A stretch of DNA of 64,000 bases from Wolfiporia cocos (lineage: Eukaryota; Basidiomycota; Agaricomycetes; Polyporales; Phaeolaceae): contig JACCLO010000002.1 in the NCBI GenBank assembly GCA_029448655.1, positions 2,480,001 to 2,544,000 on the forward strand, given 5' to 3'. Under the pieces are notes generated by a model. The model ran no database searches and had not been told where the DNA came from. It saw only the letters and a program-made list of their open reading frames with translations. This document shows positions 1 through 10,877 of this stretch, one piece after another. Position 1 is the first letter of the stretch. Every line of letters begins with the position of its first letter. The position numbers and the translations under genes are program-made.

Positions 1-1515
1 CATCGTCACGGGGAACTCGGTGCCGATGTCGCGCTCGTCGATGCTGTGCAGCCACCCGCCGACGGACACGATGCGGTCGAACATGACGGTCATCCACCAC
101 GTGCGGCGGCGGCTCTCGAGCTCGCGAAAGTCGCGCGGCGGGGGGAGGTACGCGCCGGGCGCGGTCTCGTGCGCGAGGAACGTGCCGGGGTAGTTGAGGC
201 GGAGCGGGACGGCGACGCGGGACTGGAAGCCGGCGAAGATCCAGACCTCGACCCAGCGGCCCTCCTGGTAGAAGTACCAGGAGAGGAGGATGCACGCCTG
301 CATCACGGGGAAGATGTCGTCCCCGGAGGACATGGTGCGGTCGATGTACTCGCGCGTCTTGCTCACGTGCCGCTCCGCGAAGCGGTCGCGGCGGGTCCCG
401 TCCGCGAGGATGACGACGTCCGTCGACGCCCAGCGCGACGCGGACGCGCACTGTGGGGCGTGAGTGGGCGCGGGGGGAGACGGGGGGGCACTCACGATCG
501 CATGGAGCACGGCGCGGTGCGGGAAGCCGGGGTCGCGCGGGTGCAGCTGCAGGGCGTTGAGGATGGCGCTGCGGTTGAGCATGCGCGAGCCGCAGGGGTC
601 GCAGCGGAAGAAGATGTCCACGCTGCGCGGGATCAGCGGGGGTGGAGACGGCAGCACGCTGGCAACGCACTAGTGGGTGAGCACGTCAGGCGGGGGCAGG
701 TCTGGGTCCCAGCCCGAGTAGAGCAGATCGGCCATCGGATCACGGTGGCCGCCCGATTGCCGCATCTCGGGGCTGCCGCTGGAGGTGCGGGTCTGGGAGC
801 TGGGGCTGCTGGAGGAGAGGCCGCTGCTGTAGTCGAGCACGCGGTGTGCCGGGGAGATTCGCGACTCGCTCGGACTTGGGCCTGGAGAGAGTGCGTTCGA
901 GACCGAGAGCGCGCGCGACGGCCGGAGGTTCGTGGAGCGGTTGCCAGCGGGCGAGGACGAGTCGGAGGCGGGGCGGAAGGATCGCGACTGGATGAGCTGG
1001 CTCTTGAGCTGGGCTGCGCGGGGGTGAGGGCGGGCGGCGGGGCGGGGGAGGACACGTACAGATCTGCTCCTCGAGCACGCGGATGCGCTCGGCGGGGTCG
1101 ACCTCGGGGGAGATGGAGAGGCCCTCGACGGGGTCGTAGGAGCACTGGGGCTCGGTGGGGTGCCTGGGGACGCGTCTGACGGGGCTCAGGGGACGCAGGG
1201 GGGGACGTACGCGTAGCCGACGGGGGGCGGGACGCTGATGGTGGCCTGCCACTGCCTTGCGGGGGCGGTGAGCGTGGGGCGGGGGCGAGGGGGCAGGGAC
1301 TCACTTGACGCAGGTGCCGCAGTGGGGGCGGGCGGCGTCGCATTTCTGGGGAGGGTCAGGCGGGGCGCGGGCGGGGAGGAGCGGGCTCACGAGTTTGCGC
1401 TTGCGGCAGGAGAGGCAGGCCTGGGGCTGTGAGCGGGGGCAGCAAGGGCGAGGAGGTCGCCTACCTGGTTCCTGCGGAGGGCGGGTCGGGCCGAGGAAGA
1501 GGCAGCCTTTGGCAT
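1..1515 (-). CDS. Zn2Cys6 fungal transcription factor, 5' part (C-terminus outside window)
   Basis: A nuclear DNA-binding regulator of the Gal4 type. The start ATG is at 1515-1513 and gives MPKAASSSARPALRRNQ. After short introns come the zinc cluster cysteines, C-x2-C-x6-C-x6-C-x2-C (CLSCRKRKL, then KCDAARPHCGTC), with the sixth cysteine further on in PQCSYDP. A short coiled-coil-like stretch follows (PAERIRVLEEQI, then QLKSQLIQ), then a Ser-rich linker. From about 660 down to 1 the fungal-specific middle homology region is clear: VDIFFRCDPCGSRML, later RRRTWWMTVMFDRIVSVGG. At least five short introns interrupt this part; one splits the Tyr codon of LTHYVDIFF. The target genes cannot be told from sequence. 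The gene runs off the left edge, so the end of the regulatory domain is missing. The long open frame on the opposite strand is a GC-rich shadow. Confidence 0.88.
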
Positions 1516-4139
1516 CGCGCTGGATCTCGGGCGATCAGACGGAGGCGTGGGCTGAGGCGGGTGGGAGCGGGGAGCCCGGGGACGACGAGACTGGGCGGGG
1601 AGGCTGCGTGGTAGATATACGGGCGCAGCTGGAGTGACAGAGCGCTCTCCTATTTTTGTAGGCGGAGCATCCAGCTGCTCGAAAACGAGCAGAGTGCGCT
1701 CGCATCACTGATCCTCTCCTATTGATCCCGTCAAATTCGCACAGGCGTCTCGTGCGTTCGACTCCCTGCCACTGGCGCCCGCACACCGCATCCCGTCGCG
1801 ATGTTCTCTCGCTATCCAGCCTCTCGCGCACGGCCACCCCGAATGCTCCGCACAGGCACTCCCAGCGAGCGCCCGCAGACGCCCGCGATAGCACGCCTTC
1901 GATTCTTCCTCTCCTGCGTCCCATCGGCTGCACAGGGCTCCCTGTGGCGCATCCCGGACAGCCACCAGCCGCACATCCCCCCCCGCGCAGCCTCCAGCCT
2001 GCGAGCGCTCCCCACCAGCCCGCCGCGGGCTTGAATCTGCGCTGCCTCTGGCGGATCTCCGGATCACCGCTGACACCCTCGCGTGCTGGAGCGCGAGACA
2101 AGTCCGCCGGGGCGCCCTCCCAACACCCTGGTACATCGCCTGGAACGCCAATCCGCGTACGTGACAATTTTCCCTCGCCCGCACAGCGCCCGGCTCGAAA
2201 ATAGGTGGGAGGCCGAGCCACAGACGCCTCGTCTCGCGTGGCTCCACCGCGTCGTCCGCGACTACTGTTGCTGCGTCCCGTCGGAATGCCACACATGAGG
2301 CACGCGGACCCCGACCATCGCTGCGACAATTGAAATGACGTCCCACCCCTGCCGATCTGCTCCTGCCGATAAATCTGCAGAACGCTATTTTGCCTTCTGC
2401 GGTTCGCGAAGTGTGCCCCGGGGATGCAGCGCGGCATAATCGTCACTTTGACGGAGTGCTTCGATGTGCGGTGAGATCGCTGTCCTGGCTCGTCGCGGCG
2501 CAGAGGCCGACGTGATCAACACAGATGATTGGGTGCACGCATTCTGACAAGGCAGCCACAGCATCGGAAAGCCCGGTTTGCCAAGAGGAAGCGCGCCTCA
2601 TTGCACCGCAGTCGCAGACTCTCACTACGGTGCGTGCCTGGCTGATAGCCGGATCTCAGCTGCGGGAACAGAAGGGTCAGTCGTCGAACAGGACCTTGGC
2701 TTGGGCCGCTTCATTCTCGAATTTGACTCCAGGATTGTCGGTGTCTCCAGGAAGCGGTGATGCCTCGTGTACGGTCGTCATTCCTCACCGAACCCATGTC
2801 ACAGAGAACGTGCTTTCTAAACAACAGCGTGCGCTCTTCACCCGTGGGGCGCCCTCGTACCCATTGCCGAGGCATATCGCTCACTTGATGCACGCCAGCT
2901 GTGTTTCGCGAAGGATGCTTAGCGAGCAGCTTCACAGACGATGGGAATTGATCATTATTTGTCGTCAGAGCTTCCGTGTCAGACGGAGAGCCACAGGTTT
3001 TCGCACAGGATCCACCCTAGCGGTCAGGAAGTGCTATGCCATGTATTGTGCTCGCCGTAATAGAAGGTGATAAATGCTGAACCCTTGTTGAATGCAATCA
3101 CCATATGGCCATCCCGGTGGAAGCAGAACTGTGTGTTTGATCGATCGCCGGGATCTCAGTTACGTGCACGGGAAGATATTAGTGAGCGATAGAGTGTTTC
3201 GCGTAAGCGCCGTACCCGCGAAGACGTCTATCAGGCACAAGATGCATGATGCAGCTCGGCATTTTCGTCCCAAAATATCGACAGTGTCTCTAGGACGCGT
3301 AGCTAGATGCCTCGTGTGGGGTCGTCCGTATAATGCTTACAACTCAAAATCTATGCGCATAATCCTCCATGGAGAGTCTTTTCATCACCGGTGTGCCTGT
3401 AATGCGCAGTACCTGCATTGCTTCGTAGACATCTCCTGATCCGGTGCTTAGAGAGCGGCATTCAGAGGGTGAATAACATACTCACAGAGGTCAGGGACGA
3501 CCGTTGGTTTTGTGGAGTGGCACAGCTTCTGGCTTAGAAACTCTAGCGACATAGCAGTCCCCTCAAGACATTCTATCAGGCCTTTGCGTGGACTCCCTGA
3601 ATTTTTCCTCTTCGCACCTTCGAGGTGAACTGCATGGGATAGCCCGGTCAACGTGCCGAAATACGTACGCTTAACTGCTGCGGTCTGGAGAGAAAGACGC
3701 GCCGGCGGTTCGCGACCCGGGTATCGCCATGAACATATCACAGACACGATTTCACTAAGACGCCAGCCCTTATTCTATCGCACATGTCAGTATACAGCGC
3801 GACAGCCATGTCGACTGAGACACCCGAGGAGACAAATTACATTACAATGATGGAGTGTTCGAGGTCTCAAGGCAACCAGCCTCCGTTCATTATTTGATGC
3901 GTCCACGAGATGCATCATCGATCTCAGTTACCCAAAGGGCTCTCATATCGGCGTGCAAAACTAGCTGCATACGGATTGCGCGCACCGCGAAGTACTGTAC
4001 AATGTATCACCGGCGCCGGGGTGCTCTCTGATGCGCCGGAATTTATTCGTGACTGAGACCCGGGCGGTGAGGTGACGGCTCACCGGTCACCCGCTAGCGG
4101 GCCCCGCCTGGATAGCACGGGCCCAGTGATCGACAATGT
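1516..4139. other. 2.6-kb region without a supported gene
   Basis: This lies between the start of the Zn2Cys6 factor and the 3' end of the YjbQ-like gene, both on the minus strand. Open frames exist on both strands, mainly in the GC-rich part up to about 2300, but none shows a recognisable family, conserved splice joins or sustained protein-like composition. From about 2300 to 4000 base composition is lower in GC and frames are short. It is probably the long upstream region of the transcription factor gene. An unrecognised gene or a non-coding RNA cannot be excluded. Confidence 0.5.
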
Positions 4140-5133
4140 TCACGATCTGCAAGGCGATCAGCACTAGCAGCTCCAAGTCTGATCGCGCCGCCCACACGAG
4201 TGGCGCGCACGGGCGCAGATGATACAAGGACGTACAGGATCGTGGCGACCACGCGGCGGGTGTGCGCGGCGTGCCGAAACTCGGTGAGGTAGATGCCTGC
4301 AGGTGAGACACGCGCGGGCGCGGGCATTCAATGTGCAGCGGTCAGCGTACGGCCGGCGGCGGGCTCAGCCGAAACTGGGCCGGCGCGCGGCGGAGTTGGG
4401 AGGCGTACCTTGCCAGGTGCCCAGGTTCAGCCGGCCGTCCGTGATGGGCACGCAGATGGACGAGCCGATGAGGGACGCCTTCGTGTGTGAGACGCTGTGT
4501 GGCGTGTCACTCGCTGCTCTTGTTCTTAGACGGACCAAACGGGGACTTACGAGTCGCTGGAGCGGCGGGGTACTCGGTGAGCGTGGCTAAGCGTGGACGA
4601 CACCGTGCACTCACTCCGGGCCTTCGTCGGTGTGCACCCACTCCAAGTCCTCGGGCACGATCTTGTCCAGCGCCATGTCCATGTCTGCCCGCGCAGCGAT
4701 CGCCGCGCATCAGCACATCAGCGCGCCGCGCCCCAGCCCTCGGCCCGGGCGCTCGAGCTCTGAGCACGCACCTCGCCGCACATCTGCGGGCGCGCGTCGA
4801 CGTCAGCGCATCCGCGGGGCATGTCAATGTGCCGCACGCCACCCACCGGGGTCGTAGTTCTCGTTGACCGTCAGCGCCGCGGACGTGTGCTGGCTGCCGC
4901 GGCGTCAGCGGCGGCGCGCGCCACGCGGTGTGGGACGTACATGAAGAGATAGAGGACCCCGACCTGTGCGCGGGTCAGGGCCGCAAGGGTCAGAATGCCT
5001 TGGCGATCGCACAATCGGGCGCACGCACCTGCACGTCCTTGAGCCCGGGCTGGATCTGCGCGAGGACCTCGTCGGTGACGAGGTGGCAGCCCTTTGTGCG
5101 CCGTCCGAGCGTGAATGTCTTTTGCCAACCCAT
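4140..5133 (-). CDS. YjbQ/UPF0047 family protein
   Basis: A small cytosolic protein of the YjbQ/UPF0047 family; bacterial members have been linked to a secondary thiamine-phosphate synthase activity. The physiological role in fungi is not established. The start is MGWQKTFTLGRRTKGCHL (ATG 5133-5131). Ordered family blocks are VGVLYLF, HTSAALTVNENYDPDVR, DMDMALDKIVPEDLEW, ASLIGSSICVPITDGRLNLG, TWQGIYLTEFRHAAHTRR and VVATIL. The conserved histidine of the HTSA motif and the Asn/Glu of NEN are present. Splicing out 4614-4557 and 4550-4495 leaves a 6-nt exon at 4551-4556 and gives GPDDSVSHTK, which fits the family better than skipping it. The last intron ends just before a short terminal exon giving LS and stop near 4140; reading through would instead end at 4094. 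Confidence 0.87.
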
Positions 5134-5571
5134 GTTTCGTCTGCTTTGCGTCTAGCTCGGCGTGGTAGTGCAGTTGTGGTCGTCGAGGACGATCAATCAA
5201 AGGAAAATGCGCAGCCTGCGTGATCGTGATTATGATGTCGTTAACGCGGGAATTGATCCGCGAATGTTCAGAGCGTTCGATATGAGCGCGGGAGAGTCAG
5301 GCGCAGGTGCGAGCGATTCAGACAAAGTGGACTCCTCGATCGCGCGTGCGGACCAGACTGCTTCGTGTTGTGCGCGATCGATCTCCGCGCGGGCGGGTTA
5401 TGCGATCACTTTAGTCGTCATCCAGCCTCAGACGCGCATCACAGCTACCATACGCCTGCCGTTATATGTCGCGTGTATTGCTCAATGATATACAAGCTAA
5501 GGTTCTGTACAGTGCGCATGGCAGAGTTCGCAATGTCCAGAGGGATGCAGCAGCCTCACAGCCGCCAAGTA
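5134..5571. other. Intergenic, no gene seen
   Basis: This separates the start of the YjbQ-like gene from the 3' end of the next minus-strand gene. It should hold the promoter of the former and the 3' untranslated region of the latter. I see no conserved open frame, repeat or RNA gene. Confidence 0.5.
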
Positions 5572-6474
5572 TCACCGACTAGCAATCCTCCGTTCCGCCT
5601 CCAGAAGCGCGTCAAACTGCGCCTGCGCTTCTGCGCGGTCCATCTCTGCAGAAGAAGGCTCGCCAGGCTGCACGTTGACCGTGCCGCCCTCTTGCATCCG
5701 CCCGCGCTCGTGGGTCTGACGCAGCGCGTCCCAGGAGGACGACTGCCCCGCGTTGCGCGCATTTGCGGCGCGAATTGCCTCCCACCGACTCGCCGGCTTC
5801 TGAGGTTGTGTTTCTGTTTCTGCTCGGCCGGTTTCAGCAGCAACCGCTAGCCAATTTGGGAACGCGTACCTGAAGAGGCGGACACAGGCACAGGCACAGG
5901 CGCAGGATCAGCACCGACAACCTGCTCCGCGTCCTGTGCCCACGCCTCCGGGGGACGCGGCACATTTCCATGAAGGTCCTCGCGAGGGCCTGCCTCCCTC
6001 GCGCGCTGGATCGTCCACCCGAGTGGCTGCACACCGCCCGTGCGCTGGTTCACGTTCTCGAGCGCCTGGCTGAACGCGACGGGGTCGTCGAGTGCTTGCG
6101 TGAACGCCCAGTGCGCCTTCGCGCGGCGAAACTGCCCGTACACCGACCCGCCGAAGCCGCCGGCGGTCGCGACGAGCGCCGTGCGGTGCAGCGGGGCGGG
6201 CGGGCGGCGGAAGAATCGCACGTACCCCGCGCTGAACGTGCTGCCCATCAGCGCGTAGATGTACTGTGTATGCGGCGGACGGGACGGTCAGCGGAGATAT
6301 GGTGAGGGAAACGATACGGACTGGCCAGTAGCGGTGCGAGGCGGGGAGAAATGAGGCGGCGAGCTGGGCGTCGTGTGAGGTGATGAGGCCGGACTCGACG
6401 TCCGGCCGGAGCAGCTCTTGTGCCTTGCTGCGCGAGCTGAATGTTGCGTCGAGCCACTGAATGGGGTACGCCAT
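5572..6474 (-). CDS. Conserved unknown protein, possible membrane association
   Basis: I do not assign a function. From ATG 6474-6472 the protein starts MAYPIQWLDATFSSRSKAQE and continues with LLRPDVESGLITSHDAQLAA and SFLPASHRYW. An intron near 6315-6265 leads into YIYALMGSTFSAGYVRFF, then a hydrophobic glycine-rich segment (TALVATAGGFGGSVYGQ) that could enter a membrane. A basic stretch (RRAKAHWAFTQALDDPVAF) and NVNQRTGGVQPLGWTIQRAR follow. After a second intron near 5875 the C-terminus is polar and ends AEAQAQFDALLEAERRIASR, then stop at 5574-5572. The frame is also open upstream of the chosen ATG to 6600. The pattern recalls small fungal mitochondrial or ER proteins, but this is inference only. 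Confidence 0.7.
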
Positions 6475-6750
6475 CGTTGTGCGGGTGCAAATGTTCGGCT
6501 GAATTTGTCGGCGGTCGATTACATCGTCGAGAGCTTGCACTTCCGCGGCATTGCCGCCGACCTGGGACGCGACGGTCACGTGTGCCCATCCGCGATGCAT
6601 GCGCGACGAGTAGGCGCCCGGGCAAGTTGGTGCAAGTTGGTCACTTATTATTCGCCTGGAACGTAATCTTGGCTGTCTCGTCTATGAGTATCTCTCCTCA
6701 CACTCCTTTGTGACTTTGCCTGGAGCTCTAAATTATATTGGCTTTGGCTA

Positions 6751-9700
6751 ATGAACAACAACGTTTCTGCGAACTTGGTTGATAAACCCCTTTCAAGCCC
6801 CGGTCGGCACGACAAGCTGTCCTCGCTAGAGGGCGCGTCGCTAGAGGCTCTTCCGAACCCTCCTAGTAAATATCATGACTGTAATTCGCCCACTATATGC
6901 GCCATTAACCCTTCCACCTCCAAAACGGAGAACACGGCGTCTGCGAATATATCACACTGGGCGCAGACCACATGTCTCACATATACTCATGAACTGGACT
7001 ACGCAGCTCCCAACTCCGTCAGCACTCATAGAAATGACCTAGACAAGCCCCCCTCTACTTCACAGTCTTCGGCTACCAAGAAGTCGAACCCGCTCAGGGA
7101 TCTTATCGAAACGGAGAAGGCATATCTGGACCTGCTCGCCGGTGTCATTCGTGTACGTCACATATATTTGATTTTGAATAACAGCTCGAGATGTGAGCTT
7201 CTCTGGTCACGTGATTGTTCTCGAGGATATTCGGCGGACTCCGCCGCTGCATCGCGGATTGCAACGAAATATTCGAGCATCGACATCCAGGCTATACTTA
7301 CGCTGCTCAAGGGTGGTATCCTGACTCACAAAGGAAAATGGAATGCGTTGAGAACATTCAATACCTAGAGGATGCACAGCTGCATCCGAGCAGCTGTTCT
7401 ACGAGGACAACTGTATATCTAACCACCTCGACAGAAAGTCGCCGCTGCGTGGTCGCGTTCCAACCTCCCTCCTCCAGAGTTGGACACAATGTTTCGAAGC
7501 ATAGAGAAGATATACAGGGCAAACCGCTCCATGCTCGCAGTGAGTCATTACACACTCAATTCATGTTCCTCAGAGATGTGATTATCGTCCACAGAAGTTG
7601 AAGGAGATCGGGACAAATCCGTCCTCACCTAAAGCACTAGGAGACCTTCTTATCCGCTGGGCTAGTCTGATCTTTTATAAATTTTGTGTGATGCGCACTC
7701 ACAGGGCTGTAGATCAACGACCTTGAAGAACCCTACGCCGCATACTGCGCCAATTTCCTTGTCGGCTTCGATACCTGGACACCCGTAGAAGCCAACGACG
7801 GCGTTCGTACAAAACTTGCGATCTTCTCCGCGTCCAACCCGCCACCGCTCCCTCCCTCGTCCCCCGCACATCCCTCCGCGCCGCTTCTCTGGACGCTCGA
7901 CAGTCTATTCCTGCTCCCGAAGGACCGGCTGAAGTATTACCGCAAACTATACACGCGCCTCTTGAAGAGCTCTGTGCCCGGGCGAAGCGACCATAAGCTA
8001 CTGTCTGGCGCGTTAGAGAAGCTGGAGACGCTTATCACGACTCTGGAGAGGCGGATGGACGAGCGTGTGGGCGCAAATGACCCGCCGCCGCCGTCACCGT
8101 CACCTGCATCGCCAGAATCCCCAGAATATCCAGAGGATGAGATCGTTATTGATATGCGTATGAGGGATAGTGCAGCCTCCGTAAAGCAGAAACATGCAAG
8201 TAACGATGTGCCTCCGCACTCTACGACAGGCAGCTCTGCTGTGCAGCCAAGCGTCAATATGTCGAGCAGGTAAGTGGGGAATGAGCACATAGGATATCTA
8301 TCTGAGTTCAGAATGCTGGCGTAGCGATAGGAGCCCAGCGGATTCAACTACCCCCGGAGACCGCGCGTCGACCGCGACAATGTCAAATCCGATTGCTGAC
8401 CTAGAGCGGCGCTTGTCCACGACTAGAACGCTCGATATCTTTACAATGCGGCTGAAGGTTGTCAATCTTTGATCTTCTCAAGAAGTGGAGCACTCACATT
8501 TCTATCGATCGCCCCACAGCAAGTGCGCCTGCGAATGGCGCCGTCTACCCTTCTCTATACGCGCGAAGTGCGCTTCTCGGCGGACGTCGTGATAAAGCTG
8601 ACGCCGACATCAACTGGGGTTGAGGTTGTCCAGGACCGCGGCCATGTGTACATTCTCACTGATCTTCTATTGATCTGCGAGAAGATGACCCCGCAAGAAC
8701 GCGGTCCGCAGCGCGCGGGCGGCCCAGACATGTGGCTATTGTATCCCCCTCTTGCAGGCAAGCACTTACGTGTGGCTCCTCTCGAAAGCACAAGTGATCT
8801 TCGCCAGTATTCAGCAGATTGAACATATTGCTTACGAGACGCCTATATAGAGACCGCGCTTGTTGTTACCGTATTACGAAAGGAGAGCGTTGTCTTACAC
8901 GCGGACTCGCCTGAGACACGGAACAAATTGCTAGCAGAGCTCGGATCCTGCATCGCTGCCGCCACAGAACGTGAGTAACATCCCCTAGCTTGTGGAGCGG
9001 CCAATTGTTTATGATGTACGAATTCGCAGTACATTCGAAGGCTGCTTCTGCTTCTCAACCAGCTATTGAGAATACCACTCAGCCATCCACAAATCCCAAC
9101 AATCATGATCAGCGAAGTCACATTGCGTCGACGTCATCAGATAGGTTTAACGGTAACACGAGTCCGCCTCAGCGTACCCTCTCGCCTCCAAATAACGTTT
9201 CATCTTACCCATCAAGCGGCTCGCAGTACAATTCTGCTCGCTCCATTGAAGTTTCGGGGAATGCCCTAGTCGCTGAGAACATGTCAAGACCTAAGGCGGA
9301 GAGCCATACACAACGCCCGGCACCTGCAGCGTACCCTCCGCGATCTTCATCTGCATCTACACAGGGACATGGATATGTTCAAGTTAGCCGAGGGCCATCT
9401 TTTCGAGTGGGCCAGGTCGTCGATCAAGTTAGCCGAGGGCCATCTTTTCGAGTGGGCCAGGTCGTCCCGATGCAAGCATTTGTCCCGGGCGCCCGTCCTT
9501 TCCAGTCTTATGGATCTAGTCAGGGTCCACCGCTGCAGGGTCCACCGCTGCAGCAGCCCCACTACGAGCGAGGACAAGCGCTGCAACCACATGGCGCGGG
9601 GCCAGTCCCTCTTCAACATCAAGGACAGGGGAGATATCCACAGCAATATGGACAGGGGCAGGCCCCGCCGGCACACACCGATAATGATCAGCGCGATCTG

Positions 9701-10720
9701 CCACAAGCAACTGATACGACACGGGCTCCACCTGAGACCATTTGCTGTGAACAGGCACGGCTTCAGCGCCAGGTTGTACCTCCAAATGCATCGAGCTCCG
9801 AGCTCCGAGTACCTCCACCGCATGTCGACGCTGGTAATGTCGTGCCGCCCGAGCCAGGAGTTGGTCCACAATCTACGCCACCTGATATTCGCAACATGAG
9901 ACAGATTCCTCCGGTATCTCACCAACTCCTTCTCAGCCGCGCGCCCTCTGGTAGCTCCCAAGTGCGGCCGCCGGCTCCCCCAGCTCAACAGATGGCTGCA
10001 TATCCTGCACCGTTTACTCCGCGGTCGTATCGCGCACCTCCTGATTCATCATCTCAGGGAGGCCTCCGCAAATCCGCATCCGTGCATTCGCTGCGATCAC
10101 AATCACATCATGACGACGTGTCAGTTGCGTCTACGCCCCCGATGCCAGCATACCCCGCCGACTTACCTCCACCGCGACGCAATTTTGCACCACGAATAGG
10201 CTCGTCTGGCTCGCTAGGATCGAATTCCAGTCAACGCTTGCCGCAACAACCGTTGCTACCTTCTGCACAGATGAGCTTGCGATCAGTATCGACCGCCGCC
10301 TCGTTCCAAGAGCCGAGTCCACCGGGGTCGCCAGTTGAAGAGACGCCGCGGCCGCCTGCAGGGCCAACCTCTACAACCATCACCGCGCAGATGAAATGCA
10401 AAGTCTTCCTGAAGCAACAGCATGGCCAATGGAAGTCGCTGGGCACATCAAATCTGAAGCTCTATCGCCAATCTCCGACAAATGTGAAGCAGCTGGTAGT
10501 CGAGGCTGACAACAAGGACAAAACGTTGCTCGTCTCGACAATCGTGCTAGTCGATGGCGTCGAGCGGGTCGGCAAGACGGGCGTGGCCGTGGAGATTAGC
10601 GATAAAGGCAAGCGCTCTGGTATAATCTACATGATTCAGCTTCGCAATGAGCAATCTGCTGCAAGCTTGTTTGACAGCTTGCTCGCAGGATCAGATAGAT
10701 CTGCAGGTATCAGGAGCTAG
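6751..10720 (+). CDS. RhoGEF: DH-PH protein with C-terminal WH1/PH-like domain
   Basis: A probable guanine-nucleotide exchange factor for a Rho-family GTPase. A polar N-terminal region (from ATG 6751) precedes the DH domain: LRDLIETEKAYLDLLAGVIR, KVAAAWSRSNLPPPELDTMF, IEKIYRANRSMLA, INDLEEPYAAYCANF, and LFLLPKDRLKYYRKLYTRLL. After an acidic linker comes the PH domain (VYILTDLLLICEKM ... MWLLYPPLAGKHLRV ... ALVVTVLRKESVVLHADSPE). A Pro/Gln/Ser-rich linker of about 400 residues follows. The C-terminal block CKVFLKQQHGQWKSLGTSNL to VYMIQL-like IIYMIQLRNEQSAASLFDSL resembles a WH1/Ran-binding PH fold. The DH part needs a 282-nt intron (7153-7434) and a GC-AG intron (7661-7712, TGG/GCTAGT). The last large exon is 9031-10720. 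rac1 lies 2.6 kb downstream. Confidence 0.85.
9380..9469 (+). repeat. Perfect 45-bp tandem duplication in the RhoGEF linker
   Basis: A 45-nt unit that begins caagttagccgagggccatc is present twice back to back, from about 9380 and about 9425. It encodes QVSRGPSFRVGQVVD twice in frame, so the duplication keeps the reading frame. A second short repeat lies at about 9524-9553, where the 15-nt unit ggtccaccgctgcag occurs twice (GPPLQ, GPPLQ). Both sit in the disordered Pro/Gln-rich region. Confidence 0.95.
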
Positions 10721-10877
10721 AGCAGTTCATACCTACCATTAACGTGGGCTGCTGGAACTTCTGCTGTTACTGTTCATGACATTGCCTGCATATTGTAACA
10801 TACATGTAATCACATTTATCGACCAATCACGGTCCGCATCATTACGTTAATGTCAACTATTTCGCTTTATTTGGGTG

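Noticed and set aside
46..1179. 377-residue plus-strand open frame at the left edge
   Set aside because: It is antisense to the zinc-cluster factor, rich in Gly, Arg and Ala from high GC content, and has no domain. The minus strand carries a recognisable family with matching splice joins.
1535..2446. 303- and 213-residue minus-strand open frames upstream of the transcription factor
   Set aside because: They arise in GC-rich sequence with few stops; no motif, and the factor's own first exon starts at 1515.
7661..7712. Frameshift or pseudogene explanation for the RhoGEF DH domain
   Set aside because: A 52-nt GC-AG intron joins RW to INDLEEPY exactly as expected for the domain.
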